From NCBI GenBank assembly GCA_017859335.1, contig JAFMNH010000011.1:1-39649 (forward strand): DNA of 39,649 nt, in the 5' to 3' direction. This DNA is from Rhodothermales bacterium (lineage in GTDB: Bacteria; Bacteroidota; Rhodothermia; Rhodothermales; UBA10348). Below, one piece after another: positions 27,322 through 34,964 of this stretch; the first letter of the stretch is position 1, and every line of letters begins with the position of its first letter. The notes below the pieces were generated by a model. It ran no database searches, had not been told where the DNA came from, and saw nothing but the letters and a program-made list of their open reading frames with translations. The translations under genes were made by a program, and so were the position numbers.

Positions 27322-27355
27322 GTGGCTGAATGTTTCACGTGAAACATTCAGCCAC
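27322..27355. promoter_or_regulatory. parS: parS centromere site 1 within a 34-bp perfect palindrome
   Basis: The core TGTTTCACGTGAAACA occupies 27331-27346 and is an exact match to the broadly conserved chromosomal parS consensus TGTTNCACGTGAAACA bound by ParB/Spo0J. Nine further bases on each side (GTGGCTGAA and its complement) extend the symmetry to 34 bp without a mismatch. ParB loading at parS starts chromosome segregation and recruits SMC. Location next to rsmG is typical of origin-proximal parS. Confidence 0.93.
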
Positions 27356-27425
27356 TGGACAGCAGCTGCCCACGATTACCAACCCCAAGGTACGCCACCC
27401 TTTCCTCGTCTTGGGGGCCCAAAGA

Positions 27426-27453
27426 GGTAGATGTTTCACGTGAAACATCTACC
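27426..27453. promoter_or_regulatory. parS: parS centromere site 2 within a 28-bp perfect palindrome
   Basis: The same 16-bp core occurs at 27432-27447, 101 bases from the first. Here the flanking arms are GGTAGA and its complement, so the symmetric extension has a different sequence from that of site 1. It ends 23 bases before the mnmG stop codon. Confidence 0.93.
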
Positions 27454-27476
27454 GGACCGGTGGGGACAAACCACCG

Positions 27477-29369
27477 CTATTCCTCAACGCGAGGAACACG
27501 ACCGGACTTGACCATCACCATCAGTACCGATACATCAGAAGGAGACACGCCAGAGATACGCGAGGCCTGACCAAGGTTCTGCGGGCGAATCCGGCTCAGC
27601 TTCTCGCGTGCCTCCATCGTGATGTTTTGAATCGATGCATAATCGAGGGCCGAGGGTAGCGGCATGGACTCCAACTGTTCCATTTTCTCAATCAGACCGC
27701 GCTCCCTCTCAACGTAGCCTTCGTACTTGAGGTCAATTTCAACCATGTCCTCAACACGCTCCAAGCCGTCAATGGAGGGGATCAAGCCGTCATGCCCGGT
27801 CTTCCTGAGAAGCGTACCAAGATGAACTTCAGGTCGTAGGGCCACTTTGGCGATACGATCCGTTTGCTTGACCGGAGCACTGTCCAAGGATGCCAGATAC
27901 GGGTTGGCTACCTCTGGAGTAATACTTGTCTGCCGAACCGAAGACAACAAGTCCCGGCGAGCTGCACGGCGGCGCTCCATCCTGCGGATCCGGTCATCGG
28001 ATACCAATCCTAGACGGTGCCCTATGGGTGTCAGGCGCTCATCGGCGTTGTCTTGGCGCAGCATCATGCGGTGCTCGGCGCGAGACGTAAACATACGATA
28101 AGGCTCATCCGTGCCCTTGGCTACCAGATCATCGATCAACACGCCGATATACGCTTCCGAGCGCTTCAACACCAATTGTTCTTGCCCACGCACGTAGAGC
28201 GCGGCATTCGTACCGGCTATCAAACCCTGCGCGCCTGCCTCCTCATACCCCGTCGTGCCGTTGATCTGACCGGCGAAGAAAAGCCCCTCCACCGCTTTCG
28301 TCTCCAGGGAATACCGCAACTGGTACGGCGGGAAATAGTCATATTCGATGGCGTAGCCGGGACGAAGCATATGTACGTTCTCGAGCCCTGTCACACGGCG
28401 CATCGCCTCCATCTGCACCTCCTCGGGAAGGCTCGTTGAAAAGCCGTTGACGTACACCTCGTCTGTATGCCAACCCTCGGGCTCCAGGAATATTTGATGC
28501 CGCTCCTTGTCAGCAAAGCGGTCGATCTTGTCCTCTATGGAGGGACAATAGCGCGGTCCTGTTCCCTGTATGCGACCCACGAACATGGGACTTCGATCAA
28601 ACCCTGTTCGAAGAATATCGTGAACCTCCGGGTCTGTGAACGTAATCCAGCAACTGAGCTGCCTTGCGGGTAGCTGTTCCGTCATGAAACTGAATGGAGA
28701 TGGCTCCGAATCGCCCAGTTGTTCTTCAAGACGCGCATAATCGATGGTACGCCCATCCAACCGCGGAGGCGTGCCTGTCTTCAGACGCCCCGACTCAAAC
28801 CCCAATCGGTGCAACGCCCCCGTCAATCCTTTGGAAGCTCCTTCACCCATCCTACCACCCCCGTAGGACGTGTCCCCGATGTGGATCTGACCGTTCATGA
28901 ACGTGCCACTCGTAAGGATGACGGCCCGCGAACGAATCTCTACGCCCAGCTGGGTAACAACGCCAGCTATCTGAGTGCCCTCCGTCAGTAAGTCAACCGC
29001 CATGTCCGCGCGCATGAAGAGATTGGGCTCGGCTTCCAGCATGCGCCGAACGGCACCCGCATACATGAAGCGGTCACACTGCGCACGGGGCGACCAGACG
29101 GCCGGGCCCTTGCTTCGGTTCAACATGCGAAATTGGAGTCCCGACTCGTCCGTGGCCCGACCCATCAATCCTCCGAGCGCATCGATCTCCCTAGCAATCT
29201 GTCCCTTCCCGATACCGCCAATGGCCGGGTTGCACGACATACGGCCAATCGCCTCAAGACTCATGGTAATAAGCAATGTGCGCGCGCCCATACGCGCTGC
29301 CGCCGCCGCTGCCTCACTTCCGGCATGGCCACCACCTACAACAACAACATCGTATTCCGGCCTTCTCAT
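27477..29369 (-). CDS. mnmG: tRNA uridine 5-carboxymethylaminomethyl modification enzyme MnmG
   Basis: MnmG (GidA) is the FAD/NADH subunit that, with MnmE, makes cmnm5U at wobble U34 of certain tRNAs. The 630-residue product has the FAD motif VVVGGGHAGSEAAAAAARMG, MSCNPAIGGIGKGQI, the conserved GTPPRLDGRTIDY and SRAEHRMMLRQDNADERLTP segments, and the C-terminal tRNA-binding helices (ALDYASIQNITMEAREKLSRIRPQNLGQASRISGVSP). The track start at 29483 adds 38 unlikely residues; ATG 29369 gives the standard start RRPEYDVVVVGGG. It lies downstream of mnmE with a 37-base gap, in the classical order. Confidence 0.97.
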   Translation of the reverse strand: MRRPEYDVVVVGGGHAGSEAAAAAARMGARTLLITMSLEAIGRMSCNPAIGGIGKGQIAREIDALGGLMGRATDESGLQFRMLNRSKGPAVWSPRAQCDRFMYAGAVRRMLEAEPNLFMRADMAVDLLTEGTQIAGVVTQLGVEIRSRAVILTSGTFMNGQIHIGDTSYGGGRMGEGASKGLTGALHRLGFESGRLKTGTPPRLDGRTIDYARLEEQLGDSEPSPFSFMTEQLPARQLSCWITFTDPEVHDILRTGFDRSPMFVGRIQGTGPRYCPSIEDKIDRFADKERHQIFLEPEGWHTDEVYVNGFSTSLPEEVQMEAMRRVTGLENVHMLRPGYAIEYDYFPPYQLRYSLETKAVEGLFFAGQINGTTGYEEAGAQGLIAGTNAALYVRGQEQLVLKRSEAYIGVLIDDLVAKGTDEPYRMFTSRAEHRMMLRQDNADERLTPIGHRLGLVSDDRIRRMERRRAARRDLLSSVRQTSITPEVANPYLASLDSAPVKQTDRIAKVALRPEVHLGTLLRKTGHDGLIPSIDGLERVEDMVEIDLKYEGYVERERGLIEKMEQLESMPLPSALDYASIQNITMEAREKLSRIRPQNLGQASRISGVSPSDVSVLMVMVKSGRVPRVEE

Positions 29370-29406
29370 TATCTTATAACCCGTTGTGCCCCTTTGTTTT
29401 ACGAGC

Positions 29407-30909
29407 CTATTTGCCAATGCAGAACTGTGAGAAGATGCGATCCAGGATATCCTCATTCGTGACTTCGCCGGTAATGGCACCAATCTCTTCTATTACCTGA
29501 CGGACATCCGCTGAGATCATATCGCCCGATCCACCGGAGGTGAGCACGACACTCACGCGCTCGATGGCTTGCTGCGCAGCCCGTATATGCTCCTGTTGGC
29601 GCTGGCTTGTTACAACCTGATGCTCTTCACAGACAGCATCTGAACCAACAGTCGCCGCAAAGATACGGTCCATCAGGGGCTCGACCGGCGCATCTCCCAC
29701 GCGCATCATCTCGGCAGAAATCCGGAAATCAATGGCGGGCGCGGAGCCGGGTGTGGCGCCAGATGCGGAGCCGGGTAAGGCGCCAGCCCTCGTATCGACT
29801 GCCTTGTCAGCCATGGTGGCAGCCAAGCCACCGTTTGTACTATCGGGTGTGCCCGCTGAATCAGCAACCGCCAGATCAGCCTTATTTCCCACCACAAGCC
29901 GGGGAACGGCCTGAACCTGACTCAGGACATTTACCTTGGCCAGCGCCTCGACGTCCGCTCCCATATCGGTGAGATCCACCACGTGCAGCACCAGATCGGC
30001 ACCACGCTCGGCAGCCTGACTGCGCCGAACACCTTCCGCTTCGATCGTGTCATCCGTCTCCCGCCGGCCCGCGGTATCTACAAACGTGAACCGCACGCCC
30101 TGGTATTCGAGGGCGGACTCTACCTCATCCCTGGTCGTACCGGGCACGTCACTCACGATTACGCGGTCGTGACCAAGGAGCGCATTCATAAGGGTTGACT
30201 TCCCCGCATTCGGACGCCCAACGATGACTACCCGGACGCCCTCGTGCAACGCCTTTCCGAATCGGAATGAGCCCGTAAGCACCGTGAGTCGATCCGATGC
30301 CGCTCGAAGCAAATCCTCCAGGCGGGAGCGATCGGCGAAGGCAACATCCTCCTCGCTGAAGTCCATTTCCAACTCCAGCAGTGAAACCAATTGCAGCAGG
30401 TCTTCCCTGATACGGGTCAATTCCTCCGAGTAGCGTCCTTTCAGGTGAGCCAAGGAAATGCGGCCTGCACGTTGACTTTGCGCGTGGATCAATTCCCCGA
30501 TGGCTTCCGCCTGGGCCAGATCGATCTTCCCGTTCATGAAGGATCGCAGCGTGAACTCACCCGGTCCCGCCATGCGTGCACCACCATCCACCATGAGCCG
30601 AATAATGGCATCCGATGCCACGTCGCCGCCGTGACAGGAAATCTCAACGATATCCTCTCCCGTGGCAGAATTCGGGGCACGAAAAAGCGTGCATACCACG
30701 TGATCGATCCAGGCGCCCGGGCGACCGATATAGCCCACATGTGCCGTGTGAGAGGCCTGCTCAACCAGCTCCTTCGATGGAAACACGGCGTCCACGATAG
30801 ACACGGCCAAGGGTCCGGACAGGCGTACGACACTCAAGGCCGACGTCCCGCGCGGGGTGGCGCGGGCCACGATCGTTGTGTGGACGCTATCTCCCGCGCT
30901 CATCATCAT
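29407..30909 (-). CDS. mnmE: tRNA modification GTPase MnmE with extended G-domain loop
   Basis: MnmE (TrmE) is the GTPase partner of MnmG. The product (500 residues) has the folate-binding N-domain (TIVARATPRGTSALSVVRLSG, CHGGDVASDAI, FTLRSFMNGKIDLAQAEA), G1 GRPNAGKST (231-239), switch GTTRDE, DTAG (278-281), NKAD (342-345) and the canonical C-terminal CIGK with catalytic-site cysteine. Between G4 and the G5 strand (ISA, 397-399) lies an insertion of about 40 residues, rich in Ala, Gly and Pro and partly built from a tandem DNA repeat. Most MnmE proteins have only a short loop here. Any of three consecutive ATG codons could be the start. It lies ten bases after yidC. Confidence 0.96.
   Translation of the reverse strand: MMMSAGDSVHTTIVARATPRGTSALSVVRLSGPLAVSIVDAVFPSKELVEQASHTAHVGYIGRPGAWIDHVVCTLFRAPNSATGEDIVEISCHGGDVASDAIIRLMVDGGARMAGPGEFTLRSFMNGKIDLAQAEAIGELIHAQSQRAGRISLAHLKGRYSEELTRIREDLLQLVSLLELEMDFSEEDVAFADRSRLEDLLRAASDRLTVLTGSFRFGKALHEGVRVVIVGRPNAGKSTLMNALLGHDRVIVSDVPGTTRDEVESALEYQGVRFTFVDTAGRRETDDTIEAEGVRRSQAAERGADLVLHVVDLTDMGADVEALAKVNVLSQVQAVPRLVVGNKADLAVADSAGTPDSTNGGLAATMADKAVDTRAGALPGSASGATPGSAPAIDFRISAEMMRVGDAPVEPLMDRIFAATVGSDAVCEEHQVVTSQRQQEHIRAAQQAIERVSVVLTSGGSGDMISADVRQVIEEIGAITGEVTNEDILDRIFSQFCIGK
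29741..29788. repeat. Tandem 24-bp repeat inside mnmE
   Basis: Two adjacent 24-base units share GCGGAGCCGGGT, differ at two bases, then share GGCGCCAG; the last two bases of each unit may also differ. In the mnmE frame they encode the repeated sequence G-A-x-P-G-S-A. The unit length is a multiple of three, so copy-number changes keep the frame. Confidence 0.85.
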
Positions 30910-30919
30910 GACATCGGGA

Positions 30920-32734
30920 TCAGCGGCGAGACTTGGGCTTACCGGTGATGGCCCCTCGGTTGGATCCTTTCTTGCGCGAGGCGACAGGCGCCTTTTTCTT
31001 CTCCTTCTTCTTCGGCTCGAGCTCTTCGGGGTGCTCTTGGATCTGCTTGTTGATGACCTTCTGCTGCGCAGCCGTGAGGACGTTGTAGCAGAGGTAGTAG
31101 AGGTTCAGACCCGCAGCGAGCCGGTTGAAGATCAGGAAAATCATCACCGGAAAGACGTAGGTGAAGATCTTGGCCTGCGCGTTGTTCTGGTTTGTCATCG
31201 ACAGCTTCATCTGGAAGACCATCGAGATACCCATCAGGAGCGTGAAGCCCGCAACGGCATCACCGTACATCGGAATCGAGAAGGGCAGACTCAGGATGAC
31301 ATCCGGAGCCGACAGGTCCTGTGCCCACAGAAACCCTTGTTGCCTGAGCTCAATAGCCTGTGGCAGGAACTGCCAAAGCGCAATGATGACCGGGTACTGC
31401 AGGAGCATCGGAAGGCATCCGCCCAGCGGATTGACCCCCGTCTCCTTGTACATCTTCATCATGGCCTCCTGCTGCTTCTGCGGGTTGTCCGCAAACTTCT
31501 CCTTGATGGCCTCCATGCGCGGCTGCAACTCACGCATCTTGGCCATGCTCTTGAAGGAGGTCTTCGTTAGCGGGTAGAGGACCAGCTTGATGAGCAGCGC
31601 GAGGACGATGATGACCCAGCCATAGGGCATGATGGTGCCCAGATAGGTAAAGGCCGGAATGAAGATGAACCGGGCCAACGGGCGGGTAATGACTTCGAAG
31701 AAATCCCATCCGAAATCGACCATATCGTAGAGATCAAGGTCGTAGTCATTCAGATTGCCGTAGACCATGGGGCCCATGTACAACGTGAAGTTGTCAGGCT
31801 CGGGACTCGCAGCGGGCATCAGCAGGCTGGCCAAATAGTCATGCCGCCCGTAGGCATTGGACACCTCACCGACACGCTCGCCGATCAGCTCAGCGCCGCG
31901 TGTGGGCTGCTGCGGCATCATCACAACCGTGAAGTACTTGTTCTTGACGGCTACCCAATCGACCTCGCCACGCAGCGAGAGCTCGTCATAGGGGTCAGAA
32001 TTGAGCAACACATCCTCAACCGACCCACCGGTTCGGGCGAAGGCGCCCGTATTCTGGGATGACGTCTCATGATCCAGCTCGGAGAAGGGAACGCCTCCGT
32101 TCCAAACCACCTCATATCCCTCCCTCGTCGAGAACGAGGAGGCGCCCGGCTGATCCACCTCCAGCCCGATTTCGTAGGAATCAGGGTGGAAGGTATAGGT
32201 CAGGATGATCTGCCCTTGACCCACATCGGCCGAAAATGAGAGCGAGACGGGTTCATCGCCTACGTCAATGGCCTGCTCCGATCGGTCGGATTCAAAGATG
32301 AATGCGCGCGAGTCATAGTTGCGGCTGCCCGGTGAGGTAAACAGCACGCCAAGAGCACCCCCTTTCGTGGAATCCACCAGTTGCACCAGGCGCTCGGCTC
32401 CGGCTACGGTGTACTCCTTGAGTTCAAGCGAGGTGAACGTCCCTCCTTGCGTGGACAGCACAGCGCGATAGAGGCTGTTTTCAACCTCGATGCTGCGAAC
32501 TTCACCGCCTTGGCCCGGCACGAAGGTACTGTCGTCCATGGCCAATTCCTGTACGGAACCGACATCGGGATCCCCTTGCTCCACGAATTCCTGGGAGCCC
32601 AGATCTTCCGTAGTGGTATCCGAAGCCAGGGCCTCATCGCCATTCGGCGCTGGTGGAGGCGGTGCCATCCAGGTAAGCCAAACCACCATGATGATGGCTA
32701 TGAGCACCGTCGCTGTAAGAACGTTTCTATCCAA
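30920..32734 (-). CDS. yidC: Membrane protein insertase YidC
   Basis: YidC inserts and folds inner-membrane proteins, alone or with SecYEG. The 604-residue product has the N-terminal helix (NVLTATVLIAIIMVVWLTW), a proline-rich linker, the periplasmic beta domain (residues about 75-340) and the conserved insertase core with five helices: YGWVIIVLALLIKLVLYPLT, MAKMRELQPRMEAIKEKF (cytoplasmic hairpin), NPLGGCLPMLLQYPVIIALW and later segments. The groove residue that is Arg in Escherichia coli is Lys here (LLIKLVLYPL), preserving the positive charge. The tail (EPKKKEKKKAP) is strongly basic and probably contacts the ribosome. It lies between rnpA and mnmE; no yidD fits in the 89-base gap upstream. 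Confidence 0.97.
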   Translation of the reverse strand: MDRNVLTATVLIAIIMVVWLTWMAPPPPAPNGDEALASDTTTEDLGSQEFVEQGDPDVGSVQELAMDDSTFVPGQGGEVRSIEVENSLYRAVLSTQGGTFTSLELKEYTVAGAERLVQLVDSTKGGALGVLFTSPGSRNYDSRAFIFESDRSEQAIDVGDEPVSLSFSADVGQGQIILTYTFHPDSYEIGLEVDQPGASSFSTREGYEVVWNGGVPFSELDHETSSQNTGAFARTGGSVEDVLLNSDPYDELSLRGEVDWVAVKNKYFTVVMMPQQPTRGAELIGERVGEVSNAYGRHDYLASLLMPAASPEPDNFTLYMGPMVYGNLNDYDLDLYDMVDFGWDFFEVITRPLARFIFIPAFTYLGTIMPYGWVIIVLALLIKLVLYPLTKTSFKSMAKMRELQPRMEAIKEKFADNPQKQQEAMMKMYKETGVNPLGGCLPMLLQYPVIIALWQFLPQAIELRQQGFLWAQDLSAPDVILSLPFSIPMYGDAVAGFTLLMGISMVFQMKLSMTNQNNAQAKIFTYVFPVMIFLIFNRLAAGLNLYYLCYNVLTAAQQKVINKQIQEHPEELEPKKKEKKKAPVASRKKGSNRGAITGKPKSRR

Positions 32735-32823
32735 TCGGGACCTCGCGTCAGGAGATGGATGGAGCGGGGATGAGCAGGAGTGTTCCGAAAAAGCGGTACG
32801 GAGGGACCCGGTCGCGGTTCCTA

Positions 32824-33234
32824 TCAGGGCCTGAGGGCGCGGTCTTCGAGCTTTGCGAGCGCGGCAGTGCAGTCCCTGCGGATGGTCTGATCGTCCTGAT
32901 CCCGCCCTTGGAACAAGACCATGGCGGTAAGTGCCTTGCCATGTGCCTGGGCAATGCGCTCGAGGCGCTCCTGGTCATGCCGAATGACGTCGCGAAAAAC
33001 ACGCTTGATACGGTTGCGTCGCGGGGCGTTGCCTCTGGAGCGTCCAACGGCCACGCCGATCTGGAACGGCCCTCCAACGAGATCTCGGTCAACAAAGCGG
33101 TACAGGATGCGGACACTGCCGCTGGCGACAGTACTGCCCTCGGGGTGGTGCCGATCGAAAAGCGGATCAATCAACCGTCGCCTTTTCAACCGGCGCGCGG
33201 AAGGAAAGCGTGCGTGGTCGGCGGTCAGTTGCAT
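32824..33234 (-). CDS. rnpA: Ribonuclease P protein component
   Basis: RnpA is the protein cofactor of RNase P, which matures the 5' ends of tRNAs. The 136-residue product has the opening helix region (FPSARRLKRRRLIDPLF), a central beta sheet, and the diagnostic RNR box RNRIKRVFRDVIRH with the AVGRSRGNAPRRNR approach. It is basic, as expected. ATG 33234 is the natural start. It lies 23 bases after rpmH, in the standard order rpmH-rnpA-yidC. Confidence 0.93.
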   Translation of the reverse strand: MQLTADHARFPSARRLKRRRLIDPLFDRHHPEGSTVASGSVRILYRFVDRDLVGGPFQIGVAVGRSRGNAPRRNRIKRVFRDVIRHDQERLERIAQAHGKALTAMVLFQGRDQDDQTIRRDCTAALAKLEDRALRP

Positions 33235-33257
33235 ACGGACGATACCCGTGTCGACCC

Positions 33258-33413
33258 TTACTTGCCGCTTTTCGTGTCGCTGACCGTCAGGTTCTTTCTG
33301 CCTTTGGCACGCCGCCGCGCGAGCACACGCCGACCGTTCTTGGTTGCCATGCGGGAACGAAATCCGTGCTTGTTGGCGCGTTTGCGACGACTGGGTTGAT
33401 ACGTACGTTTCAT
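33258..33413 (-). CDS. rpmH: 50S ribosomal protein L34 (too short for the ORF track)
   Basis: A 51-residue, strongly basic protein read on the minus strand. It begins [19 protein letters not shown], continues [21 protein letters not shown] and ends [10 protein letters not shown]. These are the family-defining motifs of L34, a late-binding 50S component. The length is slightly longer than the usual 44-46 because of the short terminal tail. It heads the minus-strand run to rsmG. The next gene upstream in many bacteria is dnaA; here it is a divergent tRNA gene. Confidence 0.97.
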   Translation of the reverse strand: MKRTYQPSRRKRANKHGFRSRMATKNGRRVLARRRAKGRKNLTVSDTKSGK

Positions 33414-33607
33414 GGTCCTGGACGGAGTTTGTCTTGATCCGGATCAGAAACCTGCCCGGATCGAAGGTAACATGCCCATGGGAGCACCTCTAAGATGCCT
33501 GCCCGGGCCGTACCGGTGTGGGTAAACAGTGTGTAATCAATGAATGGGTGCCCATAGCCATACGGGAGACGCGAAGGGGCTTCGCAGCGAATGGACACAG
33601 ATTAGTG

Positions 33608-33635
33608 AAGATACGACAAGTAAGAACGAGGTCAA
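33608..33635 (-). promoter_or_regulatory. Candidate promoter of the rpmH operon
   Basis: On the minus strand, TTGACC (33630-33635) is followed after 16 bases by TATCTT (33608-33613), a fair sigma-70-type pair. It would give an untranslated leader of about 190 bases before rpmH. Assigned by eye only. Confidence 0.45.
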
Positions 33636-33644
33636 CCAAACCGA

Positions 33645-33673
33645 TTGACATTCATAAAAAGTCAGCGTAACAT
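33645..33673 (+). promoter_or_regulatory. Promoter of tRNA-Val
   Basis: TTGACA at 33645-33650 and TAACAT at 33668-33673 are separated by 17 bases, a near-ideal sigma-70-type promoter. Transcription would start about 35 bases before the tRNA. It is back to back with the candidate rpmH promoter; the two -35 boxes are nine bases apart. Confidence 0.7.
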
Positions 33674-33714
33674 TGCGGGCTCCGAAAGCGTCCCCGGACG
33701 TAATCGGTACAAAC

Positions 33715-33788
33715 GGGAGATTAGCTCAGTTGGTTAGAGCACCTGTCTTACAAACAGGGGGTCACTAGTTCGAGTCTAGTATCTCCCA
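33715..33788 (+). tRNA. tRNA-Val (anticodon UAC)
   Basis: A complete 74-base cloverleaf: acceptor stem GGGAGAT/ATCTCCC, D-arm GCTC/GAGC, anticodon stem CCTGT/ACAGG with loop CTTACAA (anticodon TAC), and T-arm ACTAG/CTAGT with loop TTCGAGT. Discriminator base A; CCA is not encoded (the bases that follow are CAC). It reads GUA codons, and possibly other GUN codons. It stands alone, with its own promoter and terminator. Confidence 0.97.
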
Positions 33789-33792
33789 CACA

Positions 33793-33827
33793 AACCCCGG
33801 TCGATTTGTTCGGTCGGGGTTTTTTTT
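33793..33827 (+). terminator. Intrinsic terminator after tRNA-Val
   Basis: An inverted repeat pairs ACCCCG with CGGGGT and continues through two G-U pairs to CGA/TCG around a short loop. It is followed at once by a run of eight or more T residues. It separates the tRNA transcript from the kinase gene. Confidence 0.9.
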
Positions 33828-34007
33828 GGCCGGTCCCGGCAGCCGGCTATACAACTATATAGCGGCCAATCAAGGACACGCTCATGGTGGCTGCGGACAG
33901 CCGGTGTGCATCAGCTCGGCGGTCCGTATCCTGTGTCCGTGCATTCTGCTCTGGGCACCCGCTTCCTGCAGCCCGCCTCGACCTCGTGAGCAACTACCGT
34001 GGACACC
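33828..34007. other. Intergenic region before the PfkB kinase
   Basis: About 180 bases with no gene. It contains the inverted repeat GCTATA/TATAGC (33846-33863) around a six-base spacer, which could be an operator or part of a promoter for the kinase operon. This is weak. Confidence 0.3.
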
Positions 34008-34964
34008 ATGCCGCCCGCTTCCGACCCACCCCGTATAGCCGTCATCGGGGATTTCAATATTGATGTCATTCTGGGCGAAGTGAACGCCCTGCCCCGTGTG
34101 GGCTATGACACCGTATCGGACGTGTATTCCATCGAGCCGGGCGGTAGTGCCGCCATTGTGGCGCTCGGCCTGGCCCATGTTGGCTGGCAGACCGATCTCT
34201 ATGCAAACGTGGGAGACGACCTGTTCGGGCACTGGCTGCGGGATACATCCAAGACATCGGGGGTCCGTCTCATGAATTGCGCCGACGACCGCTCTGACTC
34301 GACCGGGCTTTCGGTGGCCTTTTCCAAAGACGGCGATCGGGGATTCATCTCCGTGCCCAACCCCGTCTCAGATTGGGAAGCCCTCGATCGGATTTTGGAC
34401 GAACCTCCGACCCATGTCCACGTCTGTTATCATCCGTACCTGCCGGGCCTTACGGAGAAGTTGAGGGACATTTTCCCGCGCCTCCGGGCCGCTGGTACAA
34501 CGCTTTCTCTCGACCCGGCAGGGCCGGGACCCGACACCACAGCTCCTTTGACACATCTTGAGGCGCTGGGCGGCGTCGACTTCCTGTTCCTCAACGATCA
34601 GGAAGCAGGCGATCTGCGGATTGCGCTGCCTCCAGAGGCGCCAGTGCTGGGCGCTGTTTCGCGTGTTGTTGTCGTCAAACGGGGTAACCGGGGCGCCATC
34701 GCCTACACCGAATCCCACACCCACGACGTGCCTGAACGCCCCGTGGGCGTAGTGGAAACGACCGGCGCGGGGGACAACTTTGCTGTCGGCTTCCTGACCT
34801 CTTGGCTGCGAAAGGGCCATCTCGAAACGGCTGTGCAGGCCGGCAATGTCTTCGGGTCGGAGTCCACCCGGTATCCGGGGGGAGTACAGGTCCAGGCCCA
34901 TTACACCGGGCTGATGCAGCAGCACCGAGATCTGTTCTTCGCCACGAACGAAATGGGATCATGA
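34008..34964 (+). CDS. PfkB/ribokinase-family sugar kinase
   Basis: A 318-residue kinase of the ribokinase fold. It starts IAVIGDFNIDVILGEV, has the substrate-lid region PGGSAAIVALGLAHVGWQTDLYANVGDD, and shows the nucleotide and catalytic signature ETTGAGDNFAVGFL, in which the Asp of GAGD is the catalytic base. The fold fits phosphorylation of a sugar or nucleoside hydroxyl; the substrate cannot be told from motifs. I chose ATG 34008 over GTG 33999. Its stop overlaps the start of the next gene by four bases (ATGA), so the two are translationally coupled. The nearby sialidase suggests a carbohydrate substrate. Confidence 0.9.
   Translation: MPPASDPPRIAVIGDFNIDVILGEVNALPRVGYDTVSDVYSIEPGGSAAIVALGLAHVGWQTDLYANVGDDLFGHWLRDTSKTSGVRLMNCADDRSDSTGLSVAFSKDGDRGFISVPNPVSDWEALDRILDEPPTHVHVCYHPYLPGLTEKLRDIFPRLRAAGTTLSLDPAGPGPDTTAPLTHLEALGGVDFLFLNDQEAGDLRIALPPEAPVLGAVSRVVVVKRGNRGAIAYTESHTHDVPERPVGVVETTGAGDNFAVGFLTSWLRKGHLETAVQAGNVFGSESTRYPGGVQVQAHYTGLMQQHRDLFFATNEMGS

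Larger units (their letters stand above)
27254..27476. other. mnmG-rsmG intergenic region carrying two parS palindromes
   Basis: This 223-base spacer lies within the otherwise compact rpmH-to-rsmG run. It carries two copies of the 16-bp ParB-binding palindrome, each extended by extra perfectly symmetric arms. A weak hairpin (AGGGG/CCCCT) lies near 27306-27320, followed on the minus strand by only three T residues. No gene is seen. Confidence 0.8.

Noticed and set aside
32735-32823. yidD between rnpA and yidC
   Set aside because: The gap is only 89 bases, too short for YidD, and no frame shows its motifs.
33414-33714. Possible oriC with DnaA boxes upstream of rpmH
   Set aside because: No TTATNCACA-type box was found; only a poor match near TGTGTAATC.
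33715-33860. Integration site at the tRNA-Val 3' end
   Set aside because: No integrase gene and no repeat of the tRNA end was noticed in the window.
34802-34960. N-terminal extension of the Rossmann-protein ORF
   Set aside because: It lies within the kinase gene; the Rossmann motif begins right after ATG 34961.
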